In this document: positions 17,455-26,633 of the stretch, one piece after another
Layout: every line of letters begins with the position of its first letter
Position numbering within the stretch: position 1 is the stretch's first letter
NCBI RefSeq assembly: GCF_903815225.1
Contig: NZ_LR813084.1
Coordinates: forward strand, 2,274,501-2,338,500
Direction: 5' to 3'
DNA from: Delftia tsuruhatensis
GTDB taxonomy: Bacteria > Pseudomonadota > Gammaproteobacteria > Burkholderiales > Burkholderiaceae_C
Length of the DNA stretch: 64,000 bases
The notes under the pieces: model-generated
The model's input: the letters and a program-made list of their open reading frames with translations, nothing else
What the model was told of the DNA's origin: nothing
Database searches by the model: none
Program-made: the position numbers and the translations under genes

Positions 17455-18918
17455 ATGACATCGAGCGCTTCCCCGTTCTTCCCATTGCGCGCATCGCCCG
17501 CGCACCTGTCGCCATGGCTGGCGGCGCTGGGTCTGGCCTGTGGTCTGGCCCAGGCGCAGCCCCCATCGCAGCCGCAGCCGGCCACGATGAGCTTCGTGCA
17601 GGCCCGCCAGTCCCTGCTGGAGCGATCCGACCAGCTGGCCGCGTCCGCGAAGGCCGTGGAAAGCGCCCGGCTGCGGCGCCTGGGCACCGAGGGCCTGGGC
17701 GGCCCTTCCGTCGCCATCACGGGCCTGGGCTATCGCTATTCGGCCAATGCCGACATCGACCTCGATCCCGCGCGGCGCACGCTCGATGGCGTGCTCGGCC
17801 AGTTGCCGCCGTCCGTGGGGCCGGCCATTCCGTCGCTGCCGCAGCTGCCCACCTCCTATGCGCTGCAGCGCAAGGCCAGCAATGCCTCGGCCAGCCTGTC
17901 CCTGGTCTGGCCCTTGTACCTGGGCGGCCTGTCCGATGCCGTGCGCAGCGGCCTGGATGCGGCCACCGACGAGGCCCTGGCCGATGCCGCCAGCAGCAGC
18001 CAGGCCCTGCATTCGCTGCTGGTGCAGCGCTACTTCGGTGCCCAGCTGGCCGAGCGCGCCGCCCGACTGCGCGAACGCGCGCTCGAAGGCGTGCGATCGC
18101 ATGACGCGGCGGCGCAAAGCATGCTCAAGGCCGGCGTGATCTCCCAGCTCGAACGGTTGCAGGCCAGGGCGGCACTGGCCGATGCCGAGCAGCAGGCGCG
18201 CAAGTCGCGCGACGATGCCGAGCTGGCCGCGGCCGCGCTGGCGCGGACCATCAAGGCCCGGCGGCAGGTGCTGCCCAGCACGCCGCTGTTCGTCAGCAGC
18301 CAGCCGCTGCCGCCGCTGGACGGCTTCATCGCCACCGCGCAGGCGCGCCATCCGGGCCTGGACAAGGTTCAGGCCAAGAAGCGCCAGGCCGAGTCGCTGC
18401 ACGATGCCCAGGAGGCGCTGCGCCGTCCCCAGGTGCTGGCCTTCGGCTCGCGCGAGGTCAACACCGGCGGCAAGCCCAACTGGGTGGCCGGCGTGGCCGT
18501 GCGCTGGACGCTGTGGGACAGCCTGGACCGCGACGCGCTGGCCGCGTCCTCGCAGCGCAAGATCGAGCAGGCCGAGCTGACCCAGACCCAGGCGCTCAGC
18601 GACATCGCGCTGCTGGTGGAAAAGAACTGGCTGGGCGTGGAGCAGGCGCGACGCCAGTACCAGTCCCGGCAGGCCCAGGAGGACCTGGCGCGCGAGCTGC
18701 TGCGGCTGCGCGAGGCCGGGCTCAGGGAAGGCACGAGCACCACGCTGGACCTGATCGATGCGCGCCTGAATCTCGCCAAGGTCCAGACCCAGCGCGCCGA
18801 GGTGGCCAACCAGTACGTGCAGGCCCTGGCCGCCTTGCTGGAGAGCACCGGCCAGAGCGAAGAGTTCGACCGATTCATGGCCCAGGCCGACATACAGATC
18901 CCCTCCGACGCACCATGA
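17455..18918 (+). CDS. TolC-family outer membrane efflux protein
   Basis: This is an outer-membrane channel component, 487 residues, with a signal-like N-terminus ending near residue 35 (LACGLAQAQ). Two long Ala/Leu/Gln-rich helical halves with heptad character (for example ALADAASSSQALHSLLVQRY and QARAALADAEQQARKSRDD) are the OEP coiled-coil repeats. It heads a four-gene operon with a membrane-fusion protein and two ABC-2 permeases, coupled to the next gene by an ATGA overlap. It supplies the exit duct for that system. No clear ribosome-binding site is seen before the ATG. The cargo is unknown. Confidence 0.9.
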   Translation: MTSSASPFFPLRASPAHLSPWLAALGLACGLAQAQPPSQPQPATMSFVQARQSLLERSDQLAASAKAVESARLRRLGTEGLGGPSVAITGLGYRYSANADIDLDPARRTLDGVLGQLPPSVGPAIPSLPQLPTSYALQRKASNASASLSLVWPLYLGGLSDAVRSGLDAATDEALADAASSSQALHSLLVQRYFGAQLAERAARLRERALEGVRSHDAAAQSMLKAGVISQLERLQARAALADAEQQARKSRDDAELAAAALARTIKARRQVLPSTPLFVSSQPLPPLDGFIATAQARHPGLDKVQAKKRQAESLHDAQEALRRPQVLAFGSREVNTGGKPNWVAGVAVRWTLWDSLDRDALAASSQRKIEQAELTQTQALSDIALLVEKNWLGVEQARRQYQSRQAQEDLARELLRLREAGLREGTSTTLDLIDARLNLAKVQTQRAEVANQYVQALAALLESTGQSEEFDRFMAQADIQIPSDAP

Positions 18919-19958
18919 GCACCGCCACACCCGACACTTCCCGCCATGCCCCCGACGGGCCGCCCGCCGCCGGGCCGGCGCGCAGGCGCCCCTGGCTGGC
19001 CATCGCCATCGTGCTGGCCGTGCTGCTGCTCGTGGCCTGGGGCTTCTGGCGCGCGGCCCAGCCCGCCCCACTGTATTTCCAGGGCCAGATGGAAGCGCGC
19101 GAGACCGATGTCGCGCCCAAGGTCACGGCGCGTATCGCCAAGGTGCTGGTCACCGAGGGCCAGAAGATCCAGGTCGGCGATCTGCTCATCGAGATGGACA
19201 GCCCCGAAGTGCGCGCCAAGCTGGCCCAGGCCGAGGCCGCGCGCGATGCCGCCCAGGCCCAGGCCGACAAGGCACAGGCCGGCGCCCGACCCGAGGAAGT
19301 GCGCATGGCGCAACTGAACTGGCAGCGTGCCCAGACGGCGGCCGACCTGGCGCAGACCTCGCTGCGTCGCGTGCAAAGCCTGTATGACCAGGGCCTGGTC
19401 GCCGCCCAGAAGCGCGACGAGGCCGATGCCAACTGGCGCGCCTCGCGCGACCAGGCACTGGCGGCGCGCGCCCAGTACGAGATGGCTGCCTCGGGCGCGC
19501 GCCAGGAGGACCGCAGCGCGGCCCAGGCCCAGGCGCGCCAGGTGCAGGGCGTGGTCGCCGAGGTCGAGGCCGCGCGCGCCGAGACCGCGCTGCGCAGCCC
19601 CGTGGCCGGCGAGGTCGTCCAGGTGCTGGCCCGTCAAGGGGAGCTGTCGCCCCAGGGCGTGGCCGTGGTCACCGTGGTCGATCTGGCCGACCAGTGGGTG
19701 GTGCTCAATGTGCGTGAAGACCAGCTTGCCAGCTTCGCCCAGGGCAGCCGCTTCACGGGCCGTCTGCCCGCGCTGGACAACCGGACGGCCGCCTTCGAGG
19801 TCTATTACCTGGGCGTTCTGCCCGACTTCGCCACCTGGCGCGCCACGCGTGCGGGCCAGGGCTTCGATGCGCGCACCTTCGAAGTGCGGGCGCGGCCGGC
19901 CGAGCCCATCGCGGGCGCGCGGCCCGGCATGAGCGTGGTCGTCGAAGGCGGCCGCTGA
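18915..19958 (+). CDS. HlyD-family membrane fusion protein
   Basis: This periplasmic adaptor of 347 residues starts at ATG 18915 overlapping the tolC-like stop. After a short Pro-rich cytoplasmic tail, one transmembrane helix (about residues 28-45) anchors it in the inner membrane. The first half of the biotinyl-lipoyl domain (GQMEARETDVAPKVTARIAK...VTEGQKIQVGDLLIEMDSP), a coiled-coil rich in Ala and Gln, and the second lipoyl half (LRSPVAGEVVQVLARQGELS) follow, then a beta-barrel. It resembles YhiI/YbhG adaptors that work with ABC-2 type exporters. It links the two permeases downstream to the TolC-like channel. Confidence 0.93.
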   Translation: MSTATPDTSRHAPDGPPAAGPARRRPWLAIAIVLAVLLLVAWGFWRAAQPAPLYFQGQMEARETDVAPKVTARIAKVLVTEGQKIQVGDLLIEMDSPEVRAKLAQAEAARDAAQAQADKAQAGARPEEVRMAQLNWQRAQTAADLAQTSLRRVQSLYDQGLVAAQKRDEADANWRASRDQALAARAQYEMAASGARQEDRSAAQAQARQVQGVVAEVEAARAETALRSPVAGEVVQVLARQGELSPQGVAVVTVVDLADQWVVLNVREDQLASFAQGSRFTGRLPALDNRTAAFEVYYLGVLPDFATWRATRAGQGFDARTFEVRARPAEPIAGARPGMSVVVEGGR

Positions 19959-19971
19959 GGCAACGGCCACC

Positions 19972-21189
19972 GTGAGCGTGCAGCGCCCCTCCACGCCGTT
20001 TTCGGCCAGCCTGCGGCGCGAAGTGCGGCTGCTGCGCGCACGGCCCTGGGACCTGGCCATGGTCAGCTGGGTGCCGCTGCTGGCGCTGCTGCTCATGGTC
20101 TGGATCTTCTCGGCAGGGCTGGTGCAGCGCCTGCCGATCGCTGTCTGGGACCAGGACCACAGCAGCCTGTCGCGCCAGCTGGTGCGCATGCTGGACGCCA
20201 CGCCGGGACTGGCCGTGCAGTCCCAGGCCCTCAACGCCTCCGAGGCGCAGTGGGCGCTGCAGTCCATGGGCGCCTACGCCGTGGTCCAGATCCCGCCGGA
20301 CTTCGCGCGCGACGTCAAGCAGGGGCGCGGCGCGGACGTGGTGCTGCTGCACAACGCCCAGCTGGCCACGCATTCCAGCCTGATCCAGCGCGACCTGCGC
20401 CAGGTCGTGGGCACGCTGTCGGCCGGTGTGGAGATGCAGGCCCGCGCCAGGCGCGGCGACCCGGCCCAGGCGCTGCGTGTGCGCATGGAGCCGATACGCA
20501 CCAATCTCGTCTCGCTGTTCAACATCTCCACCAACTACGAGCAATTCCTCGCGGCTGCGCTGATTCCGGCGCTGCTGCATATCCTGGGCATGACGGCCGG
20601 CGCCTGGTCCGTGGGGCGCGAGCTGCGCGACCGCACGCTGGGACAGTGGCTGGCCGAGGCCACGGGCCAGGAGCGCGCCGGCTGGAGCGCCATCGCGGGC
20701 GCGTTGGCGGGCAAGCTGGCCTGCGCCTGGGCCAGCCTGGGCCTGGGCGGGGCGCTGGCCCTGCTGTGGATGACGGCCGGGCGCGGCTGGCACCCGGGCC
20801 AGGGCGCGGCCAGCCTGGCCTGGGTGGGGCTGGCCCTGCTGCTGCTGATCGCCGTGAGCCTGGCGGCGGGCGCGCTGCTGGCCGCGCTGACGCTGTCGCT
20901 GCGCACGGCGCTGTCGGGCGCCGGGCTGCTGTCGGCGCCGGCCTTTGCGTTCAGCGGCGTGGGCTTTCCGCTGCTGGCCATGCCCGATTCGGCGCGCGCC
21001 TGGGCGCTGTCCATGCCCTACACCCACTATGCGCGGCTGCAGATCGAGCAGCTCCAGATGGGCGCGCCCATCGTGCAGAGCCTGCCGATCGTGGCGGGAT
21101 TGCTGCTGGCCACGCTGGCGCTGGTGCTGCTGGCGACGGCCGGATTGAAGCGCGGCCTGTCCCGCCCCGACAAATGGGGAGGGCGCTGA
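19972..21189 (+). CDS. ABC-2 type transporter permease (first of pair)
   Basis: This is a membrane permease of the ABC2_membrane_3/YhhJ-YbhS type, 405 residues from GTG 19972. One N-terminal helix (LAMVSWVPLLALLLMVWIF) is followed by a large periplasmic loop of about 140 residues (LPIAVWDQDHSSLSRQLVRM onward) and five helices in the C-terminal half. The short gap to the adaptor gene and two-base gap to the next permease show one operon. Such permeases need an ABC ATPase, but none is encoded here. The cargo is unknown; relatives are annotated as drug or lipid exporters. Confidence 0.9.
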   Translation: MSVQRPSTPFSASLRREVRLLRARPWDLAMVSWVPLLALLLMVWIFSAGLVQRLPIAVWDQDHSSLSRQLVRMLDATPGLAVQSQALNASEAQWALQSMGAYAVVQIPPDFARDVKQGRGADVVLLHNAQLATHSSLIQRDLRQVVGTLSAGVEMQARARRGDPAQALRVRMEPIRTNLVSLFNISTNYEQFLAAALIPALLHILGMTAGAWSVGRELRDRTLGQWLAEATGQERAGWSAIAGALAGKLACAWASLGLGGALALLWMTAGRGWHPGQGAASLAWVGLALLLLIAVSLAAGALLAALTLSLRTALSGAGLLSAPAFAFSGVGFPLLAMPDSARAWALSMPYTHYARLQIEQLQMGAPIVQSLPIVAGLLLATLALVLLATAGLKRGLSRPDKWGGR

Positions 21190-21190
21190 A

Positions 21191-22324
21191 ATGACCAGGG
21201 GCTTCGCGCAGGATTTCCTGGCCGCGCTGCGTGCCGTGTTCGGCGACGTGGGCGTGCTCATGCTGCTGGTGGGCGCACCTGTGCTCTACGGCTTCTTCTA
21301 CCCCTGGTTCTACGGCCAGGAGGTGGTGCAGCGCGTGCCCGTGGCCGTGGTGCAGCACGACGGCAGCGCTCTGGCGCGCCAGATGCTGCGCTTTGCCCAG
21401 GCCAGCCCCCGCATCGAGGTGGCCCTGGTCACGGGCGACGAGGGCCAGGCGCAGCAGGCCCTGCTGGACGGCCGCGTCATGGGCTATGCGCTGCTGCCGC
21501 GCGATCTCAAGCGCCGCGTGGTGCGCAGCGAAGAGGCCGTGGTCCCCGTCTACGCCAACGGTGCCTATCCGCTGGCCGCCAAGCAGGTGCAGTACGGCTT
21601 TGCCGAGGCCTTCGGCACGGTGTCCGCCGGCGTGGAGCTGCGGCGCCTGACGGCCGGCGGGCAAAGCAGCTTGCAGGCCCAGGCCAGCCGCTCGCCCGTC
21701 AACCTGCAGATGCAGGCGCTGTTCAACCCGACGGAGGGCTATGGCAGCTTCGTGGTGGCGGCCGTGGCCCTGATCATCCTGCAGCAGACGCTGCTCATGG
21801 GCGGCGCCCTGCTGGTCGGCACCTGGCGCGAACGGGGGCAGGACCGGGCACCTGCGCGCACCTGGCTTGCGCGCCTGCTGGCGCTGTGCACGCTGGGTTG
21901 GCTGTCGGGCCTGTACTACTTCGGCTGGATCTTCGTCTGGCACGACTATCCGCGCGGCGGCAACCCCTGGGGCGCGCTGGCGCTGCTGGCGGTCTTCGTG
22001 CCCGCCGTGGCGGGGCTGGCGGCCCTGCTGGGCTGGTGGCTGGCCAACCGCGAGCGCGCCATGCAGGTGGTGCTGTTCACCTCCATCCCGCTGGCCTTCG
22101 TGGGCGGCTTCAGCTGGCCGGCCGAGGCACTGCCGCAGCTGCTGCAGGCGCTGCGCTGGCTGTCGCCCAGCACGGCGGCCATCCAGGCCTCGCTGCGGCT
22201 GAACCAGGCAGGCGCGCCGCTGCAGGCGGTGCTGTGGCACCTGTCCTTGCTGCTGGCCCTGGCGCTGGTGGCCTGGGTGGCCGTGCTCTGGTTGGGCAGC
22301 CGCCGGCTTCCTGCCACGCGCTGA
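21191..22324 (+). CDS. ABC-2 type transporter permease (second of pair)
   Basis: This is a paralogue of the preceding permease, 377 residues, with the same plan: an N-terminal helix (VGVLMLLVGAPVLYGFFYPW), an extracytoplasmic domain beginning VPVAVVQHDGSALARQMLRF, and C-terminal helices. The two permeases probably form a heterodimer. Starting one base after the previous stop, it is translationally coupled. The ATPase partner must be encoded elsewhere. Its stop directly abuts that of the convergent MFS gene, leaving no room for a terminator. Confidence 0.9.
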   Translation: MTRGFAQDFLAALRAVFGDVGVLMLLVGAPVLYGFFYPWFYGQEVVQRVPVAVVQHDGSALARQMLRFAQASPRIEVALVTGDEGQAQQALLDGRVMGYALLPRDLKRRVVRSEEAVVPVYANGAYPLAAKQVQYGFAEAFGTVSAGVELRRLTAGGQSSLQAQASRSPVNLQMQALFNPTEGYGSFVVAAVALIILQQTLLMGGALLVGTWRERGQDRAPARTWLARLLALCTLGWLSGLYYFGWIFVWHDYPRGGNPWGALALLAVFVPAVAGLAALLGWWLANRERAMQVVLFTSIPLAFVGGFSWPAEALPQLLQALRWLSPSTAAIQASLRLNQAGAPLQAVLWHLSLLLALALVAWVAVLWLGSRRLPATR

Positions 22325-23524
22325 TCACGCCGGCGCACCGGCGCCGCGTCCCTGCACGGCCAGCATCAGCAGCACCACGCCCACGATGGGCAGCATCCAG
22401 GTGTTGATGCCGTCCCATCCCGCCGTGTGCAGCATCTGGCCCGAACCGAACGAGGCCACGGCCACCACGCCGAAGACCAGGAAGTCGTTGAGCGCCTGCA
22501 CCTTGGCGCGCTCGGCGGGGCGGTAGCAGTCGGTGACCATGGCCGTGGCGCCGATGAAGCCGAAGTTCCAGCCCACGCCCAGCAGCACCAGCGAACCCCA
22601 GAAGTGCAGCAGCTCCAGGCCCATCAGCGCCATCACGGCTGAGGCGGCGATCATGGCCAGCCCCAGCGCCGTGATGCGGCGCTTGCCGAAGCGCGCGATC
22701 AGCCGGCCCGTGAAGAAGCTGGGCGCGAACATGGCCAGCACATGCCACTGGATGCCCAGCGCCGCCTGGCCCACGCTGTGGCCGCAGCCCACCATGGCCA
22801 TGGGCGCGGCCGTCATCAGAAAGGCCATCAGCCCGTAGCTGACCACGCCGGCCGAGGCGGCCACGATGAACTGCGGCGTGCGCGCGATCTCGGACAGCGG
22901 CCGCGCCTCGCCGGCCACGGCGCGCGCCTGGGGCGGCGGCAGCTTCAGGCCCAGCAGCAGGGGCAGGGCCAGCAGGGCCAGCACGGCCTGGCTGTAGAAG
23001 CTGCCCGCGAACGGCGTCATGGGCAGGGCGTCGCGCGTCCAGATCACCACCTGCGGGCCGATGATGGCCGCGACCAGCCCGCCGATCATCACGCGCGAGA
23101 TGGCACGCGCCTGCTGGGCGGGGTCGGTCATGGCGTCGGTGGCCGCGAAGCGGTAGCTTTGCACGCAGGCAGCGTAAAAGCCCGCCAGCGCCGTGCCGAT
23201 GCAAAAGGTCACGAAGTCCGAATGCGCGATACCCTGGGCCGCGATCACGCCCGAGACCACCCCCAGCACCGCGCCCAGCACATAGGCCGCGCGCCGCCCC
23301 AGGCGCTGCATCAGCCAGGCGGCCGGCAGCGTGGACAGCGCCAGCCCCAGCTGGTAGATGCTGACCGGCAGCGTGGTGGCCGTGGGGTTGGTGGACAACT
23401 GCTGCCCGACCAGTCCTCCCAGCGAGATGATGATGGGCGGCGAGGCGCCTCCCAGCGACTGGGCGGCCACGAGCAGGCCGAGGTTGCGGCGCTGCTGCGC
23501 TGGTGTGTGTTCTTGTGCGGTCAT
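22325..23524 (-). CDS. MFS transporter
   Basis: This major-facilitator permease has 399 residues and about twelve hydrophobic segments in two six-helix halves. The loop between helices 2 and 3 carries the family motif as MQRLGRRAAYVLGA, and its counterpart in the second half reads IARFGKRRITALGLAM. The N-terminus up to about residue 14 is hydrophilic. The start is the ATG at 23524. It lies alone on this strand between the permease operon and a LysR gene about 50 bases upstream. Substrate and direction of transport cannot be read from the sequence. Confidence 0.9.
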   Translation of the reverse strand: MTAQEHTPAQQRRNLGLLVAAQSLGGASPPIIISLGGLVGQQLSTNPTATTLPVSIYQLGLALSTLPAAWLMQRLGRRAAYVLGAVLGVVSGVIAAQGIAHSDFVTFCIGTALAGFYAACVQSYRFAATDAMTDPAQQARAISRVMIGGLVAAIIGPQVVIWTRDALPMTPFAGSFYSQAVLALLALPLLLGLKLPPPQARAVAGEARPLSEIARTPQFIVAASAGVVSYGLMAFLMTAAPMAMVGCGHSVGQAALGIQWHVLAMFAPSFFTGRLIARFGKRRITALGLAMIAASAVMALMGLELLHFWGSLVLLGVGWNFGFIGATAMVTDCYRPAERAKVQALNDFLVFGVVAVASFGSGQMLHTAGWDGINTWMLPIVGVVLLMLAVQGRGAGAPA

Positions 23525-23575
23525 GGCTTGGGCATCGGAAAGACCGCATCTTCACAGAAAAGCATGAGGGCCGCG

Positions 23576-24556
23576 TTAAGTGCTGCCAGTGCGCTGCTGC
23601 AGCCGCGATTTGGTGTACGCATCCTGGAAGATCTGGTGGATCAGCTCGCGGAACCAGCGGTGCCCCGCGTCGTGCTCGTTGCGCGGATGCCAGACGGCGT
23701 CAATGGACAGCGCCATCTCGGGCAGCGGCATGGGATGGGCCACGCAGTCGGAGCCGGACAGCACGCTGTGCATCCAGTGCGCGGGCATGGCCGCGACCAG
23801 ATCGGTGGATTCGATGACGGGCACCATGCCCAGCCAGGTCGGCACCTGGAACATCACGCGGCGCGCCAGCCCGCGCTCGGCCAGGATCTCGTCCACGATG
23901 CTGCTGCCCACACCGGTGACCTTCAGGTGGCCCTGATCCAGGTACTTCTCCAGCGTGAACGGGGCGGCCGCGGCCGGATGGTCCCTGCGCATCAGCACCA
24001 TCCACTGGTCGTCCAGCAGGCGGCGGGAAGCCGAGCGCACCGAGTGACCGCGTGAGACGGACAGCCGAATCTCCACGCCTTCGTATTCCACGCGGTCCGA
24101 GGGCTGGCGCCCGTCGAAGGACTGCACGGTCAGGCTGATGCCGGGCGCCACCGAGCGCAGGTGGATGCACAGCTGGGGCAGCAGCTGCACGCCCACATAG
24201 TCGGAAAGCCTCAGGAAGAAGTTGCGCCGCGCCGTGGCGGGGTCGAAGCCGCCGCCGACCTCGATGGCACTCTCGATCTCGCTGAAGGCCTTGCGAAAGC
24301 AGCGCGCCAGGCGCACGGCCTCGGGCGTGGGCGACATGCCCTCGGCCGTGCGCAGCATCAGCGGGTCGTTGAACTGCGTGCGCAGGCGCTTGAGCGCATG
24401 GCTGACGGCCGAGGCGGTCAGTCCCAGCCGCGCGGCGGCCTTGCCCACGCTGCGTTCCTCGACCAGGGCCTCGAAGATCACCAGCAGGTTCAGGTCGATG
24501 CTGCGCAGGTTGACGGGCGTGCGCTGCGTGCCGTCCGCATGTTGAATCTGGTTCAT
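23576..24556 (-). CDS. LysR-family regulator of the divergent amidohydrolase/Bug pair
   Basis: This LysR-type regulator of 326 residues starts at ATG 24556. The helix-turn-helix is VGKAAARLGLTASAVSHALKRLR, preceded by the LRSIDLNLLVIFEALVEERS leader of the NodD/NahR-like group. The effector-binding domain begins near residue 105 (NFFLRLSDYVGVQLLP). It is divergent from the amidohydrolase gene across 75 bases, so it most likely controls that gene and the Bug receptor behind it. The inducer is probably an aromatic or carboxylic acid; this is inferred from the family. Confidence 0.9.
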   Translation of the reverse strand: MNQIQHADGTQRTPVNLRSIDLNLLVIFEALVEERSVGKAAARLGLTASAVSHALKRLRTQFNDPLMLRTAEGMSPTPEAVRLARCFRKAFSEIESAIEVGGGFDPATARRNFFLRLSDYVGVQLLPQLCIHLRSVAPGISLTVQSFDGRQPSDRVEYEGVEIRLSVSRGHSVRSASRRLLDDQWMVLMRRDHPAAAAPFTLEKYLDQGHLKVTGVGSSIVDEILAERGLARRVMFQVPTWLGMVPVIESTDLVAAMPAHWMHSVLSGSDCVAHPMPLPEMALSIDAVWHPRNEHDAGHRWFRELIHQIFQDAYTKSRLQQRTGST

Positions 24557-24631
24557 TTTGAAGATGACAAAGATGAGCTTGACCGAATTTTAGGCGCTTC
24601 ATGACAATGAAAAAACTTGTCGAGATCGCTG

Positions 24632-25516
24632 ATGAAACCCACCTTCCTTCACCCACCCGCTGATTTTTCCGGCCAGGAGTCACTGGCCGGCATGGCGCGA
24701 ATCTTTCCCGCCGGCTCCTGCGATACGCATTTCCATGTTTTCGGAGATCCTTCGGAATATCCATTGATTCAGGAGCGCTCCTATACCCCGGCTGCGGCGT
24801 CGATCGGCGATTATCGAAAGGCATTCCGTCCCGTGGGTGTGGACAAATGCATTCTGGTCCAGCCCAGCGTATATGGCCGCGATCACAGCCTGCTCAAGAA
24901 CACTTTGCGCAATGCGTCGCAGGGCACCCTGCGCGGCGTGGCGGTCATTTATGAGGATACGGCGGACAGTGACATCGAGGCGCTGCATGTGCTGGGCGTC
25001 AGGGGCGCGCGCTGCAACGCGCTGTTCCAGGGCGGGGTATCGGCGTCTCGCCTGAAGGCCGTGGCCGATCGCATCAAGGGTCTGGGCTGGCATATCCAGC
25101 TGCTGGTCAACGTCGATGATGACCCGGGCCTGGTGCAGCGCGTGGCCGGGATGGGGGTGGATGTGGTCGTTGACCATTTCGGCCACCCCCATGCCCGCTC
25201 GGGCGCTGGCGGCCCGGGGCTGGCCAATCTGCGTGCCCTGATGAAAGAGGGGCGGGCCTGGGTCAAGTTCTCCGGCGCCTACCGGATTTCGGAAACGGCA
25301 TCAGCGGCCGATACGGCCATCTACCCGATTGCGCAGGCATTGCTGCAAGCCAATCCGGACAGGGTTGTCTGGGGCTCCGATTGGCCCCATCCGGGAATCC
25401 AGGCGCGAGAGCATTCCAGCCTGGAACTGGCCCGTGCACTGCTTCAATGGGTACCCATGGAAATGCTGCACAGGATATTGGTGGACAACCCCGCCCATCT
25501 TTACTGGGGCCGTTGA
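24632..25516 (+). CDS. Amidohydrolase family 2 protein (PDC-lactonase-like TIM barrel)
   Basis: This is a metal-dependent TIM-barrel hydrolase or decarboxylase of 294 residues, starting at ATG 24632 (MKPTFLHPPADFSG); a TTG 15 bases earlier is in frame. The barrel landmarks are CDTHFHVFGD (His-x-His), a central VVDHFGHPHARSG, and the C-terminal GSDWPHP aspartate. This pattern is typical of 2-pyrone-4,6-dicarboxylate lactonase (LigI) and related dicarboxylate lactonases. The divergent LysR gene and the downstream Bug receptor suggest use of an imported organic acid. Assignment to one substrate is not possible. Confidence 0.88.
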   Translation: MKPTFLHPPADFSGQESLAGMARIFPAGSCDTHFHVFGDPSEYPLIQERSYTPAAASIGDYRKAFRPVGVDKCILVQPSVYGRDHSLLKNTLRNASQGTLRGVAVIYEDTADSDIEALHVLGVRGARCNALFQGGVSASRLKAVADRIKGLGWHIQLLVNVDDDPGLVQRVAGMGVDVVVDHFGHPHARSGAGGPGLANLRALMKEGRAWVKFSGAYRISETASAADTAIYPIAQALLQANPDRVVWGSDWPHPGIQAREHSSLELARALLQWVPMEMLHRILVDNPAHLYWGR

Positions 25517-25550
25517 ATCAGGCCATTGGATATTCACAAAGGAGACATGC

Positions 25551-26537
25551 ATGTACGAGAACCCAAGAAGCCGCCGGGGCTTCATCCAGGCGGCGGTTTC
25601 GATGGCCGCACTCGCCGCTGCCGGCAGTGCGCGGGCACGCGCCTATCCCGCCAAGCCCCTCACCCTGGTCGTGCCCTTCGCACCCGGGGGCAATGTGGAT
25701 ATCGTGGCCCGTACCCTGGGCATCCCGCTGGCCCGGCATGCATCGCAGTCGGTCGTGGTCGACAACCGGGCCGGGGGCGGCGGCTCCGTGGGCTCGGGCT
25801 GGGTCGCCCGGGCCGAGGCCGACGGACACACGCTGCTGGTGGCCACGCCCGGGCAACTGGGCACCTTGCCGGAAATGATCAAGCTGCCCTACCGCGCCGA
25901 CAGCTTTGCGCCCATCGCCGTGGTCAGCCGCACGCCCGTGGTCGTGGTGGTGCGTGCCAACGATGCGCGCTTCAGGACCGCCGAGGATTTCATCAAGGCC
26001 ATGAAAGCCAAGGCCGGCAATGTGGCCGTGGGCCATGCCGGTCCTGGCTCTCCCAACCACCTGGCCCTGCTGCAATTGGAGGACGTGGTGAAGTCCGGCG
26101 CCAACGCCGTGCCCTACAAGGGCTCGGGCCCGGCCCTGGTCGATCTGATCGGCGGGCAGATCGATGCGGTCGTCGACCAGATCACCAGCTCCACGCCGCA
26201 TATCAAGAGCGGCGCCTTGCGCCCGCTGCTCGTGCTGGGGCCGCGCGCCGCCGGCGCCCTGGCCGGTGTGCCCAATCTGGCCCAGCTCGGCCTGCCGGTC
26301 TTCGACGCCACCACGTTCGTGGGCGTGTTCGCTCCCAAGGCAACGCCCGCAGCGCCCATCGCCAGTCTCCACGGCTGGATTTCGCAGTCGGTGGGCGAGC
26401 CGGAATTCACCCGCGTGATCCGCGAGCTGGGCAGCGAGCCGTTCCTGGACAGCGCCTCCGCCCTGCAACGCCTGGTCAGCGACGAGGCCGTGCTGGCGGC
26501 ACGCCTGACACGGCAGGGGCGGCTGAAGGCCGAATAG
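25551..26537 (+). CDS. Bug/TctC-family tripartite tricarboxylate receptor
   Basis: This periplasmic solute receptor has 328 residues, with AGGAGA before the ATG at 25551. The leader has a twin-arginine-like SRRGFIQAAVSMAAL followed by ASARARA, suggesting Tat export. Family motifs include PLTLVVPFAPGGNVDIVART, VVVDNRAGGGGSVGSGWVA, PYKGSGPALVDLIGGQIDA and the segment near residue 240. Bug proteins bind carboxylates or aromatic acids for TctAB permeases or act as sensors. No TctAB genes are adjacent, as is common in Comamonadaceae. It is 34 bases downstream of the amidohydrolase and probably cotranscribed with it. Confidence 0.93.
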   Translation: MYENPRSRRGFIQAAVSMAALAAAGSARARAYPAKPLTLVVPFAPGGNVDIVARTLGIPLARHASQSVVVDNRAGGGGSVGSGWVARAEADGHTLLVATPGQLGTLPEMIKLPYRADSFAPIAVVSRTPVVVVVRANDARFRTAEDFIKAMKAKAGNVAVGHAGPGSPNHLALLQLEDVVKSGANAVPYKGSGPALVDLIGGQIDAVVDQITSSTPHIKSGALRPLLVLGPRAAGALAGVPNLAQLGLPVFDATTFVGVFAPKATPAAPIASLHGWISQSVGEPEFTRVIRELGSEPFLDSASALQRLVSDEAVLAARLTRQGRLKAE

Positions 26538-26633
26538 CTCTGAAAAGGCAGGCCCCCCGGCTATGCCGGGAGGATGGTTGCTGCAAGCGATGGAGACCAA
26601 GGCAGCGTTTCATTCACCGAATGCGTCTCGCCA

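Noticed and set aside
15844..19071. An argA reading frame extending to 1075 codons
   Set aside because: Only the 448 codons from 17190 match ArgA; the extension runs antisense to the TolC- and HlyD-like genes and lacks conserved sequence.
24579..24607. TTGACC with TGACAA as promoter of the amidohydrolase gene
   Set aside because: The -10 candidate fits poorly and the region is full of similar A+T-rich words.
26553..26573. Hairpin CCCGGC-TAT-GCCGGG after the Bug gene as terminator
   Set aside because: The stem is only six perfect pairs and no T-run follows, so I did not list it as a feature.
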